Source of the DNA: Dysidea avara
Lineage: Eukaryota; Porifera; Demospongiae; Dictyoceratida; Dysideidae
Length of the DNA stretch: 64,000 nt
Reading direction: 5' to 3'
Assembly (NCBI RefSeq): GCF_963678975.1
Contig: NC_089276.1
Location: 7,465,098-7,529,097 of the forward strand
Shown in pieces: positions 25,501-40,500 of this stretch. The translations under genes and the position numbers were made by a program. The notes below the pieces were generated by a model, which ran no database searches, was not told where the DNA came from, and worked only from the letters and a program-made list of their open reading frames with translations. Each line of letters opens with the position of its first letter. The stretch's first letter is position 1.

Positions 25501-28500
25501 AGGATGAAGGTCAGTGATCATGGCCTGCTCCTCCATGCTAGTCACTGTCACATCTTGTGGTTGACTATTAGGTGCCATTACCAAACAATCAGGATTCTGG
25601 TAGGTGATATTGTAGCCAGTAACTGGAGCATTATTGTCATGAGGTTCAGTCCAGTTAATGAAGAGATCACGTGAAGTAACATCAAACAACCCAACATTAA
25701 TGGGTTCATCAGGACAATCTATGATAGGATACATGATAACACATTTACCCAATACACAGAGCTACTATAACAGTACAACAGTGAGACCATTTAACAGTTT
25801 TTTCAAATAAAAAGCTTGGTAGTAAATTATTCAAAAATGGGAAACATTTTGAGTCTAACTCTCCATTAATGTCATCGGCATTAATATCACTGCAGTAATT
25901 TCTTGGCCACTGCTATTATGTCACATCCATTACACACTAGCCATTCTTTGAAGGTTGCATTTTTATGGCTTGGAAGTTAGATATAATTTACGTATTCGCA
26001 TATGCTAGACCCATAATTAGCTAATGGTTTATGTCTGCATGTTTCTTCCTCGACTATTCTGTAAATATTGTACATAACAGAGAGTCAAGATTTCACTAAT
26101 ATACTTAGCTTGCCAGGATTGTTGAATGCTGTGTTAGATCTCTCCACTCTATTAAGTATTTCAATCAATCAGGCACTGGTTGCATGTCTGGTTTTCATAA
26201 TACCTCCTTGATCATAAATTTGTATTAGTTAATTCTTTTGCTACAAAGAATTGTACATGTGTGTGTAAGCTCTGAGAGAAAATTCAGCTGTTTTTCTTAA
26301 ACAGTTGTTTCAGTGGGTGAAATATGTATCGCATGTGTAAACTCTTCATCGAAATCGTACAACAATTAGATCATAAAATCAGTTTAGTATGCTGAAGTAC
26401 ATCAGATTAAGCATACTTGAGTTATGTGAGTGCTGCAAAAAGAAGGATGAATAATATGAAACAAAATTTGAAGATGTATATACCAAGGTAATTCCTACAG
26501 TAAGGAATGGTCAGTCATGAATAACACAAAATTGCACTTTTGGGCTCCCATATTACACATACTTGTGTGCATGTGTTGTAGTCTTGTCCCCAGCCACCCA
26601 CATGCTCAATCACATGACCTTCACGTGATCAAGTGCGTGGGTGACTGGGGATGAGACTGTGTGTTGCACATTCACAATGGCTTCTCTTAACCACACAACA
26701 CACTACCAAATGTTGTGATACTCACTTTGTACAATGACTGTAGCATTTTGTATGTCAGTAACTACTACATTAGTAGCCACACACTGGTATAGTCCTGTAT
26801 CACTAGTAGTAGCATTAGTGACAGTGATAATACTACTATTAGATTGTAGTTCATCTGTTGGTGTAATTGCGATCACTGTTGGGTCTCTGATGGTATAGGA
26901 TGTGCCATTCTGTCTCCACTCTATGGTAGGAACTGGATAACCTGTAGCATTACATGTTAGCATAAATGACTGTCCAGCTGTGACATTCTGTGTCTGTGGA
27001 CTATCCACTATCACTGTAGCCACTACAGGGAGAAAACACAACCACCATCAATAAAACAGTACAAGACAAAAATCACCAGTTACAGATAAACATATCCTCA
27101 CCATTAAGAGTAGTCATGACAGTAGTATTACCAGCATCATTAGTGATGATACACTGATAGTCACCACCATCTAATGGGTCTGTATTGTCCAGCATCAGTT
27201 CCTGTATAGAAGACACTACTGAATTGTCCCTTAGTCGTAACCACTCATAGGTGTTGCCAGGACCACCATTAGCATAACATGTGTAGGTGACCATATTGAT
27301 GACTACTACTTCAGTAATTGTAGCATTGTATGGGGTAACTACACAGAGAATAGAATATGTTATAATATTTTAACACCATTGGATGTATTAATATGGACTG
27401 TGTACATACACAGAATCTAGTAATTGTACTGTTAGTGTCACTATAATAGCAGTTGATAGCTAAGTATGTGGTACAGAACAGTACCACACACTTGCTCAGA
27501 TAAATTCCACCCTCACACAGTAGCTCTAACTACTAGCAAGTTAATTTTCAACACTTTACATATCAGGTTTGGCAGTTGTGAAACAACAGCTCCTATTAAT
27601 TTGTAATAAAGTTGTTCTTCCACAGGTATGTAGTGGAGTGTGTGATATCTTAGCTAAGATGTAGTAAAACAAAATCTCGGAGTGAGTAAGCATGGAGCAA
27701 CTAGCCTCCTGCAAGAGGTCACAGACTAATAAGAAATTTTACATAGATGTACAAATAGGGCACAGTCAACTTGCTAACATAAAGAAAGTATATGGTGCAT
27801 TCTTTAACAAGTTAGAGATGGGAAAGGCGCTGAATATAAAGTGTCCCATCAACACTGGAACCCTTTCTATTACGGACATTTTAGGATCCAGAATTTTTGG
27901 CCACCTTTGTGGCTGTACTATAGAGGTTTTCCTCTTTCAGAGGTAAAAATGTACTAACCAGACCTGTTGGGACCAAAATGTTAGTCCTTGTAATTTTTCT
28001 ATTGCGTCCTTGACTCAGAGAGTTTGTTAAGAGAGATTCCACTGTATATTATAAGCAGCATGTTACCTACCAATAATTGTAGCAATATTATTATCATTCC
28101 CAGCAGCATTAGTTACTGTACACTGATACACTCCACCATCAGAGCCAGTCACCATTGGAAACGATAATATAGGATCGTTAGTTTCACTGATGACCACCCC
28201 GTTTTGCCTCCACTCAAACACATTGTTGGGACCTCCTTCAGCTGAGCAAGTCAAATTCTCATTAGAGTTAAAATTGGTTAAGATGTTCATAGGTGATATC
28301 TGAACACTGCCTTCAGGTGATACTACACAATGAAAGTATCCATATAAGAAACAAACAGTTTTAGACATAAAGATGTTGAAATCCATTGGTACTGTATGCC
28401 TTCCAAAGTAACACAGGGCTTCTAATGTATAAGCTAGTTTCCTCTATAATTAACATTTCCCTCAACAAATTTGAATTCTAGGTGAGGTGGGTCCTCAGGT

Positions 28501-31500
28501 CTCAGGTATCCGCAACTATCTACAGACATACTTACACCACACTATAGGCATTCACACAGACACAGACACACAAACCTATACATCTCAAAACTTACCAGTT
28601 AACAATGCTGGATCGGACATAGTAGATGGACCAGTGGAGCTAGCAATACAGGTATAGTTACCAAAGTAACCATACATAACTTCAATGCTGATAGTACTAG
28701 TATTGAAAGTCTCATCAGTAATGGGAGTAATCCAACTGTATGATGGAGCAGGAAAGGCTATTGCAATACATGTGAAGTTGATAACACTTCCATTTCTTGT
28801 CAGTTGTGATGTTGGATGAGTTGTAATGAATGGATCAACTGGTAAGGGAAACAGTACACACAAATATGACAAGTGTATACTTCACAGGCAGTACAATGTT
28901 TACTTATTAAGGCTTTACAGCACAAGTGCGTAAGGGACAGCACAAGTGCTTAAGGGACAGCACAAGTGCTTAATGGACACCTCATCTTACAGCCTATTTA
29001 AAGATGTTGCAGTAAAGAAATGTGGTAGTGATGGTCTCATACACCAGAGGTAGTTATTATAGGTACTATTAGCCAAGGCAATCGCTTGGGTGGGTGCATG
29101 GGTGGGAGTGGCAATTGTAGTAGTACTATCTAGATATTTAATAATTGCACATTTGCAGTTATTGTTGTGAACATTTCATTGTGTGTATTATGCTTTAATT
29201 CTCGTGTCATTATGGTGGGGCATATTGGGTGGGGGATGAGAGTAGGTTAATAAGTATTGATGGAGTAAATTATGAGAATGTACAATTGCAAACTAACACA
29301 ATATATGCTATAATGGTTAGAGCATATATATACTACTGATGTCCTGGTGAGTGAAAGCTGTTGTGACAGAGACACATATACAGTTAAAGCACTTGTCATT
29401 TGAACCAGCTGTTGTAGTTTTGTTATTGTGCATGTAATGTAGTCTCATTGCTTATATGCATGCATGTGTATAATTTATATCTACAATTTGTTGTGGTTGC
29501 TTAGGACCTGGTGTTGATGTAAGGAAATACACACTGTCATTGTATATAGAATTCTGGTTAAGGCTTGTACATACTGTATGGCAATCAAGGTTTTGGTAAA
29601 AACAGCCAGATTAACACAAAAGAGTTTTTCATGACCTCTTATTACTAATATGTTGTTATTTTATTTGTTTCATTGCAGTTTTCTACAAGTGCTGCAGTTT
29701 TAAACTTTACTAGTAAGTTATTGAGGTTCCTGAAGCTGGCAGTAAAGCATTTAGCAAGAAGTGATCCATTGGACTGGTGATTTCCTGCTATTGTTCTTTG
29801 TTGCTGGTAGGCAGTGTGGATGGCTAGTTCTCAGATTGGTGACCTTGTGGGCCAACAGATTAAGAAAACTCTCTGTTGTGCATACAATGCAAAGAATAGC
29901 AATCACAGCAAGATGTTTTGAGCCTAGTGATATTGAAGTTTAAGCAGTGGGGTCTCCTTCAGATGCATCAGGGATACATAATGGGTGGAGAAATTAAACA
30001 GTGTCCAAATGGCGGCTAACTGCTGGCTTTATAAGAGCAGGGATTCACTGTGATCAGTGTTCTCATCAATGTACCTGTTGATAATGCTGCCAAGAAAACC
30101 GTGGCTACCTTACAGGCCTACCTAATCTCAAGGTTAGATGTAGCTCTTGGAGTTATAATGATAGTCCTGGTTCAACTGACTGTGAATTTTATAGATTAGT
30201 GTTGTAATGTTCATGTATTTGATTTGTACTTATCCAAACTAGGGAGGTTGGCCAGGGGGAAGGTTGTCTGCCTATCCATCAGGAATAAGAATACTCTTCA
30301 CATGTAGTTATTCATTGGATGCACAAAAGTATTTAGTACATTGTAGCACTCAACACAAAATAGCATCACCATGAAACTGTGGATGGCATTAGGCTAATAG
30401 TTAGTGATTCTTTCAGTGACCAGTTGATAGATGGGGCCATTTAAACTGATCAGTGCAGAGTTGTTACTTACCATACAAGACACTACTGTCCCTTCCATTT
30501 CCAGCCGCATTGCTTACAACACATGTATAAGTTCCCCCAAGGAGGTAAGTTACATTGTTCACTGTCAACTGGTTACCATTGATCACAATGTCATCATTGT
30601 TTGGTGTAGTATCATTGTACAACCAGGTGTACATGAGGTTGGGACCAGCATCTGATTGACATGTAAATGTGACATTATCAGTCAAGTGAGGTACTTGATA
30701 CATCTCTGGAGTGACTTCAACAATACCAAGTGGTGATACTATGGTAAAGAGATTTATACATTTTAAACTGGCAACAGATAAGATACATCTTTGAAGATAA
30801 TACAAATAATTCTACATATTTATATACATACATGCTACCTATTAACAGTAAATGAAGCTACTAGTCAGTAATATTGAATGCAATTACAAAAACATTTAAG
30901 AGAGAAGAGGTAAAAAGTTGTAATCATACTAAAAAATTTGTAACAAAAGGCTCAGAAACAGAAAAAAATTGCACCAGAAAGGGTCAAAAATAAAGTATCA
31001 CGAGTTGTTTGCTACAACAGCTGCACTGATACATGCAGTGGTTGCCAAGATAATCGATGGACGCCAAAAAAAAAAGCATGATTGTCAGACAGACAAATGG
31101 CTTTTCAGCTTTATATACAGTATAGAGATATAGATTATGATAACAGGAGGGAAATTGAATATCAAAATCACTGTTTAAAACCTGAAAAACTGCAAGTTTA
31201 TAAGTGAAACCTTCCACTAGTAAGAGTGGGGAAGCATGTAGGCAAGTGATGGTATGGCAAAAAGAAGAGGTCTTAGGGTATCACGAGCTAAATGTACCAG
31301 ATCCTCAAGAGTTTAAGTACACCCAAGTTTATGACAATGTATGTAGGGTGGTGAAGAATCACAGCAATCATTGCATCAGGCTGATAACAGTTCTTGAAAA
31401 GTGCTGAGGGTTGAAAGAATTAAGCCACTTTGTTCTTACAGATTAATAGATTTATAAGTATATTATTTTGTAGTGGTAGAATGGAAGGTGCACTAAAACA

Positions 31501-34500
31501 TTATTACAACTACACAATTTATATGAAGTACTCCAATAGAACAATTGTCACAGTTCTGCCAAAGTACACTGACTGTTCTATTAGAGTATTTTGGATGCTG
31601 ACACTAGCAGAAAGTAGCGGACCATCTCTGCTAGCACTGATACTAGACATTATAAACTTGCATGATAAAAAGGCAGCTCTAACAGCAAATACAGTATCTC
31701 GATACAACCTGTAGCTTTAATGGTAAATATAAATGCTCATTAATTTTAGACTCCATTAATAGCCCAGACCTATATTTGAGACCAGGCAAGCATTTCAAAA
31801 TGCATCAGAAACCGCCCAGCTTATAATTGAGACAGGTGTTTATTTGAATGCAGCATTCAGACTAGGATATGGTTTAGCAACCATCTACTCACTGTGCAGC
31901 GTTGCTTCATCTGATGTGGCATTGTTGACGATATTAGAGGCCACACAACTGTAGTTACCCCACTGAGTGACATTGGCATTGGTAACCATTAAAGTGGTGG
32001 TGGTAGCACCAGACACATACATCAGTTGATCCACTAGGTCAACACCATTGTAGTACCATTGGTAGGATATTGGAGGGGAGCCTGTGGCCTCACACATAAA
32101 GGTTGCATTATCATTGACATTAATAAGCTGATCCATTGGATGAGTAGTGATCACTACACCAACTGTTGAGAGAGTGAAACAATAAGAATATATCATAACT
32201 GCATGTTTTATAGTATGGACAAAGTCCAAATATATAATATTAATTTATAAAGTAGCAACACAGAAATCAAAATTTTCAAGGCAAAAGCAATATTTTTTGT
32301 AATATTTCTGAGTTTAGGAAAACATTCAAGGTTTCTGCTGACACTTAGTAAGTGTGTACAGTGAACCCTCAGTTATCTGAATCTTCTTGTTTTCAGGCAA
32401 TGATAAAAGTGTTCAGATAAGTGAATTGCTTGGATAACTGAAGCTCATAGAGCTCTGTTGAAATACTCTAATAGAACAGTCATTTCCAATTTCGGATAAA
32501 CGAGGGTCTACTGTTCTGTATGTATGTACATATATGTAACCAACCTTGTGCAATACTCTATACAACCAAAACAGGTTTAATTATTACATGTATGATAAGA
32601 ATAAATAACGGAATAGTAATTCTTGGTACGACACAACATGCTCTACTGTCACAGAAGTTCAGTTTGAGAGAATGATAATCTTAATCTCTGTCCATACTGA
32701 TTCAAACTTCACTTTCCAGTGGGTGTAACAGTAGAACATGAGTGACAATATGACACAAGAAAGCATACATGCATAAAAAAGATTTCATTATTCTTACTAT
32801 TGTGTGCACGGTTAGCCAGGAGTTGTAGTGAACAAATTTAACCACACCATACTCTACCACCACACAAGCATGGTTTTATCCTACACTCAAGCATATTTCT
32901 TTCAACTTACTATAAACAGTAACCATAGTATTGCTGGACCCAGCATCATTAGTGACAGTACAAGTGTAATCCCCTCCATCAACTGTAGCTAGATCACTAA
33001 TAGTAAGGGTGTTGGTGTTAGTAGTTGTGGTGGCTGAGATTTCATGAGTCCCACTCCTGCTCCAACTGTATACTAAGTTTGGTCCACCCTCTGATGAACA
33101 GCTCAACTCTAACTGACTTTCCTGAGGGTACATGTTGTCACCCATGATGGCCACATCATAAGGAGCAACTAGATAAAAAGAAGTTATAGAACAATACATG
33201 ATATGTTGTTCTGAATACTGATCAAAAGACATATTTCTCAACTTGTTGTTGACAGCCGGCTATAACTTAATTTCCAAAATTTTTTTGTCCAAATTCCCTT
33301 GAACCCTATCTCATAATCACCAAACAAGAGCACATAAATTCAACCACTGTAATGGATTGATATCAACTGTATAAGCTTGGGCTACATCAAGAAATCTCCA
33401 CTTGACAATATCTAGGATTTCTGTGGGCTTTCTAATAAAGATAATTCACTCATCCAACCCTGGCCAGTACCCAAGATTCCTTACACCCCATTCCGGGTTA
33501 GCCAGAGTATTTTCACCTCGGGTTATTGAACTCGGGTTGGCCCTTGTTCACACTACTGCATCTGATGCGAGCTTGATAGTACGAGCGCCGAATAATAATT
33601 AGCTAAAACAAGCGCACAAGCTTTCATTTATTCAGGTACAAGGCACTAGAATTGTAGCGAGGAAGCATAGAACCAGCTGAAATAAGTCGTACAATGTTAT
33701 AGCTGGCATGTTCAAGCTAGTGGGTGCTCCTTTCGCCAGGAATATTAACGCGTCATTCAAACGTAACTGTCACAAAGTCTATCAGAACTATGGTACGTCT
33801 TAACCATTTTGAAGAGCAGTTTTAGAGCATAGAACATACTTGCTGTGTGGCAAACAGAAGCAAGTTATATAGTTAACCTGAGTTGGCCAGCTCGGAATGT
33901 GTTCACTCTGTATCCTATCCTGGGCCAACCAGTACTAACTCACCTCTCCTTGTCGTGCTGTGTTGGACCCGGTTTGGCATGACTTGATTGATTCACACTG
34001 CAATTTGTTTTGAGCCGTGCCATGCTCTACTCGGGTTAGAAGGTAGTGTGAATGGGGTGTTAGTACCCTTACTACTATTGAATTGCGTCAGATCCCACAT
34101 ACTGATCATGCATCAACAGGGGGTAAGTTTGCAATACATTAATGGTTGAACCAAATAACCACTTTGTGGATGCCTAAAGTAACTTAAGGTGCTAAAATGA
34201 ATACTTAGGAGTATAGGTTGAGAATGTCTGAGCCATCTTCTCATATGGCTGAAATGTGCTGTGTAGAAAAACAATCCCCACATTGCAAAAACAATTATTA
34301 ATTTTAGTGATGCCTAGTAACTGAACTATGAAATGGTGACTCACTCAATTATTTTCCTTAAAACAATGCTTAGCCTAATAAACCAACATGCTAAATTTAA
34401 ACCCCCCAATGTAAAACTTTAAGCAGCTTTATATAAAAATCAAAGGGAATTGATACTTTGCCTCAATATCAAAGGCAGTTGTGGTCAGAGTTATATAATG

Positions 34501-37500
34501 ATATCACGAATGTGACTAAAACATGGAACGGACTCGTAAACAGACTGGCTCCAACAAGCTTAAAATGTGGATTTATCAGTATAGCTTGTAGCATAGCATC
34601 CCAAAAAGAATACAACACACAACAAAGGTCTTACAAAAGCTTTTGAACATAATTTTAAAGTGAGTTCATCTTCGAGCCAACAAGCCCTGTGCTTAAAACC
34701 TAGGGTTAATAAACTCAGATAACAGCAGTCACTGGTGAAATTGTCACTATCAGTGCTGAAAAAATCGTTGAATTATAATTATCATATAGCGGATTTATTG
34801 TTGCAGTCAGCCTTACCAACGTGGTGCGACTTCGAAGCCTGCCCATCACCTCCCGTCACCTGTTACACTGAGAAGCAGCTGTGAACTAATTACCTGCTAC
34901 TAGTCTTCAACAAGTCTTGAAGCTTGTATCTTGGCTTGTTTACAGCATTATACAGTCACGCCACGAAGAATATGCTTTTAATTCAGCACAAAAAGATTAA
35001 AATTCAAGAGCAGTTTTAAGCACAGTGCTTAATATCGGCTTAAGCAAGCTTCGAGACAATGTTCAGAGGTTTATTTACTGTTACTACAGCATCCGATATT
35101 GTATTTGGAGTGGGTAACTGCATAAAAAAATGTGTTTGGGGTAAGTTTTTCCAGTCCATTTACAAGTCCGTTTCCTAGTCCGATCCATGTTTTAGTCACA
35201 TCCTGATATCACCCTAACCACAGGGTGAAATCATGATATCGCCTTGTGGTCAGGGCAATACATGACATATAGCCTTGTGGTTTCCTTTGATCTGAGGTGT
35301 CAAAGTATATATTGGGGATATCACAGAGGTTTGCCCAACCTCGCAAAAAAAGATTGACTAGAAACCAGTATCACAATACCTTCACAGTACCTTGACAGTA
35401 TATTGCTGAGATAGTATTTAAAAAAATGTTAATTTAAAAATGAAGTAGGGATCTATGCAATAAAAAGTAGTGAAACAAGAGATGAATGATGGTATTACAG
35501 CATAGCTCAGTGGGTAGTCCCTACTTTTGGCATTGAACAAAATAAGTACTATACCAAAGTAGGGACTTTCCCACTAGGGATGCACCGATACCACTTTTTA
35601 CCAGCTGATCCAATACCGATACATTTTGGTGGAAAATTGTGGCCAATACCGATACCTTTCCATCATTATTTACAAGAAACAGCCAGTATCTCTACTCAAC
35701 TTACTTAAATCCATGTTAGCTAATGTCTTATAGCACTGCTTGTTGGTTTTGTGGCCATTACGCATCGTTAAATCATGACGATCTATCAGCACGCATGGCT
35801 TCAATGAATCTTGTTTTGTGGCTTACTACCCATTCATAATCACTGGCTTCTTTCGAGTAATTCATGGTTATATGTTCTTCCTTAATATATAGTCTAATTC
35901 ATGGTTATATGTTCTTCCTTAATATATATAGTTTTTTTTTGTTGTGCTCTCAGGGCATAGCTGAAAAACAGCCTTCTTTGGCTGACGCTATTTTCCCTGA
36001 TTAAATATCATTTTTTAAAAAAAAGTCCATTCCACTTGCTACGTATGCCGCCATCTTGAAAAGCAATTAAATGATGTCATAACTTACAAAGTATTGGTTA
36101 TGGTATCGGTCACTCAAACCATAACTGATACCAATCCGATACCACCAAAAATGTCCAATACCAATAAAAATATTGGTATCGGTGCATCCCTATTTCCCAT
36201 GTAGCTATGCTGTAATACCATCATTCATCTCTTGTTTCACTATTTTTTATCACCTGATTCATTTAAAATTAACATTTTTAAAAATACTAGTTTAATTTTT
36301 TTGTGTAGCACAGCTAGCTACAGTGTAACTTACTGCTCTAATAGAATATCACACATGACTGTTGTATTAGAGTATCTTGAGTCAGCCAAGTGGTGTGCAG
36401 CTAGACCAACAAGGGGTGAGGATCTTGTTTACTGTTAAGTAAATAGCTAGATTGTTTGAAGAGGTGTGGTCTCCATACTCTATCACTATTAGTCCACCTA
36501 GATCTTTATTTGATGGGTGTGGTTGTGAACCTATTGTGAACGGGATCTTTTCTGTCTCAGCTTCACAGAAGATTTTTTTCTGGCTAGAAGCTGTTTGGAG
36601 TGGACACACCATCAATCAATTGTATTTATATATAATTTCTTGCCACACCCACTTTTGGCTTTTGCCATGTTGTAATCACGTGTGCCCGAGGACGCACCAC
36701 ATTTGTAAGTAATTTTGTTCATTTGCTTCATCATAAAATGATGGTTTCTCTCTCCAATCGCAAAGTTGCAGATATCTAGCTATTATACCTCTTATACACT
36801 GTTAAAAATAAAGAGTAACCACCACTCTAAAGAGTTCCCAAGGTAGGGAGGATTTAACACCCCCTGGAGCGTAACCATTACTCTGAAGGAGTAACACATG
36901 CTCTGAAGGAGTTGTCACTTACTCTAAGAGTAATAATTACTCTCTTCAGAGTAATAGTTACTCTCCAGGGGTGTTAAATCCTCCCTACTCTGGGAACTCT
37001 TTAGAGTAGTGGTTACTCTTCATTTTTAACAGTGTAGCACCGGAACTGAAATGCTTCTGAAATCCAGCTCTGAAATGAATCTGTGGTGTCTAAATATGCT
37101 GCTGAAAGAAAGCGTTGAAATGGAAATTATCAGTTTCGTTGGATGAAGAAGACAAGCAGCCTGATTGAAGATAAAAGGTGCAGAGAGCCTACACTCATTG
37201 GAACCCCAAAAGGCACATCCCACTGGTGGTTTGTTATTTTGGCATAAAATGGTGGCCGTGCGCTGTTTTGCCACGGTTTGGCTGACTGTGGTCAGGCAGG
37301 CAATCAGATGGCCAGTGAGACTAAAATTCGAATTTTGGCAATATTTTTTGTTTAATTCTATATCTGGCCACCTGATACTTAATGCTGTATCATATATTTT
37401 ATGGACTATAGTACTATTCCATAAAGGGGATTATCATCACATAAGATGTCTCTAGGATGATTTTTAAAGGCAGAATTTTGGGTGGCATGCGAAATTTTCG

Positions 37501-40500
37501 GGACAATCCCTACTTAACAGTACATTGTTTGTGTTTGAAGAGCAACAGTTGGGGATGGGTACATGCACTCCCAGTTTCCCAGGATCTGTCATTGGTTTGT
37601 GTTTGGGAAGAATATAATTATTACCTACAGTAGCAACAATGCAGAGACCACACTAGACAGTACAGATGATCAATGGCTAAGTACCAGATGCAGTGGCGGA
37701 TCTAGGATTTTTAAAAGGGGGTTTCTGAATGTTGGTATAGCTGAATAATGCATCTGATGACATTTCTCGGGAAATTTTTGAGACTTTAGAAGTTCTGAGA
37801 TCGGATTATAGGCTATTTAGTTACAAATTGAAATAAATCCAATGCTTTAATAAATACTATAGTTAACTATAGGACAAAGATGGTGACTACAAGCTGTAGC
37901 TTTGATTGCTCTATTAAAGTAGTTACATGACTGCTCTATTAGAGTATCTTGATCATTTTTATTGTAGTGAGAGATGAAAAGTGAAGTGTTACTGAGGATT
38001 TAATAGCTATAAATGGTGTCAGTTAAGTGCAACTACATGCATGCTACTGAAATACTGTTGTACATAGTTGTTTGCTATGACAAATTGTCAGTGCAACAAT
38101 GTTTATATATTTAGACTGCTACTGAGCTAAATTTAAAAGGGGGTTTCTGTCGAAACCCCAGAAACCCCTCTAGATCCGCCACTGAGATGGTATACATTTA
38201 TGCATGTACCCCAATAAGAAAGCATTTCCACAGTAGGATGTGAGTTTGCTGTTTATGTTTTACCAATTATAATCATGAAAAGTTAGGTTCACACCTGTGT
38301 GAGCGTTTGAACTATTTTAGTGAAAAGTAACTTTGAATTTGTTCACAAAGGTATTTGTTCCCTGTGCAATGTCATACCAGTAACTGAAGTAGTAGCAAAA
38401 TCATTCCCAGCAGCATTGCTAACTGTACACTGATATATTCCACCATCAGAACCAGTCACCATTGGAATTGATAACACAGGATTATTAGAGATGACCACTC
38501 CTTGTCTCCTCCACACAAACATATTGTTGGGACCTCCTTCAGCACTGCATGTTAATTCCACTGTGGAGTTTACAGTGGCAAAGATGTCCGATGTTACAAC
38601 AACTGCTCCAGGTGATACTAGAAATAGTAAATAAGTGGTGTAGTAGTCAAAGTTTACAATGTTGTACATACAGTGTTGTAGTTATCGTCAGTTTGCATTG
38701 CTGCCAAAACCAAAACAATAAGAAGTGAACATGTGTTCACTTCCAATAGTTTTGTACTGGAACAAGTTGTTTTCATATTCTAAACATGTTTGCACACCTG
38801 AATTGTCCATACTAAAATTAATGTACTGCTACTAGCAGCTGATTCACATAGGAAGAGGGCCAGGTGGATGCAGACTGACTATAGTATGTGACTACAAACC
38901 AATAAAATTAATATCACAAATAAACAATACACATACTTACTGCTTTTCACCAACTACTACTGGGTGTGCAGCGAAGCACCTCAGCTGTTTGTTTTGAATG
39001 CTGATTTTAAAATTATAACAGGGCATTTATATATGTATTACACTTAGATAAATTAGGTCATACCTAAAAGTACTGTGTGGCTTAAGTTTTGTCAAGTGAC
39101 CAGGGTTTTGTCGAACAATAAATTAGCTACTGTACGTTGTGTTGTATGGAAAATAAAGTGAAGTTAATGATCAAAAGTGTGACAATTTACAATTGAAAAA
39201 AAAAACAAGCAGTAGCTGCTTGGGTTTTAACCAATCAGGTTATATAGACAGCTAATAAATATATCACAAATTTCTACATGTGCATATTAATGAATTACCA
39301 CATACAAAAAGATAATTACCAGTTAATACTGCTGTATCAGATATAGCCACTACACCATTAGAACTGGCAGTACAAGTGTAGTTGCCAAAACTGTTGAAAA
39401 ATGCTGTGAACATAATACTACTTGTCATAAGATTGGTGGAGGTACTTGGAGTAGACCAGTTGTAGGATGGAGAAGGAAAAGCTACTGCAAGGCAATTTAG
39501 AGTAACACTGTTTCCAGCTTCTCTTGATAGTGACATTGGATGAGTCGTGATCATTGGATTAACTGCAAAATAAGCAGAAAAACATGAATGTTACTACATT
39601 GTTGGCCAGGCCACTACATAGAGTAACAAGATATACAAGTACATTTCCTCTCATTAACAAGTAATACGTAGTATATACACAAACAGCAATAACTTGACCA
39701 GTATGCAGTTTCCTTAATCCAAGTACACACTTGGAGATACTATTATGGAGCAGTCAACTACTCTAATAGAGCAGTCACGTACCTTATAGAAAGTATTCAA
39801 TCAATCTACACAGTAATACACATGCCCAACATACAGCACAAACTTACAATAAAAGAAACACTAATAATGTAAAATGTCATCAGACTGTGTAATAGAGGGA
39901 GCAAATTGTTCCACGCAATTATAGTTACTGTATAGCAAAAGAAACATTGGTTGATATAGTTTTGTATTGAAAGATATGACAAAAGTGTGGTTGCACACAG
40001 GTCTCATATAAATGATGAATCCAAACTCAATTGGTGGCTCAAAAATAGTTGAATTTCAATTAATATGCTAATGATGTATTATAATGAGTGCTCTGTACCA
40101 CACCAGCAAGTTGAATGGTAACCATTCAAGATGATGGCAACTGTCAAAAACATAGTCATACATCTTTTCTATTAAAAAGGTGTCCCTCCTGTATGCATGC
40201 AGCACGCAAAAAGAAAGAACAGACTCAAGGTTTTGTATATAGAGTGAGAAAAACACCATAACTAAACTAAAGCTAAACAGTTAGGAGTTTTATTTACAGC
40301 TGTAAACATTTTACTTTAACTCCATATATTTTAATTACCACTAGCTTTATTGTAGCTACAGAAGCATAGCTCAAACAACCTGCTTTAAATATTACTATTC
40401 ATTGTTGTACAGTAGTATATAGTAGTAGTACAAAACCTAAGCAAATAGACAAAGTTAAATATCTTTATAATTTTAAAATAATGATTGTAATGCTTAGATT

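Larger units (their letters stand above)
35412..37516 (+). mobile_element. Large foldback element, copy A
   Basis: It starts with a palindrome (35412-36289) whose arms contain GAAGTAGGGATCTATGCA, AAAAAGTAGTGAAACAAG and GCATAGCTCAGTGG; a hAT-like MITE sits in its centre. Then follow two copies of the dispersed core (36337-36382), a unique part, a nested 238-bp MITE and a block shared with copy B (GAAGAAGACAAGCAGCCTGA, CATTGGAACCCCAAAAG, TCTAGGATGATTTTTAAAGG), ending TCCCTACTTA at 37516. Copy B at 57732-58974 has the same order in reverse. A fragment lies at 40760-40870. No coding frame is convincing. Confidence 0.7.
37526..39600 (-). repeat. Segmental duplication, unit 1 (two Ig exons plus introns)
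   Basis: It matches 42290-43945 through introns and exons, for example GCAACAGTTGGG / ATCTGTCATTGGTTTGT at 37540-37595 and 42333-42377, exons 38378/42722 and 39320/43660, and the intron text GCAGCGAAGCACCTCAGCTG. Unit 1 has an additional 494-bp element at 37691. Similar conservation in introns and exons points to a recent event. Confidence 0.85.
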
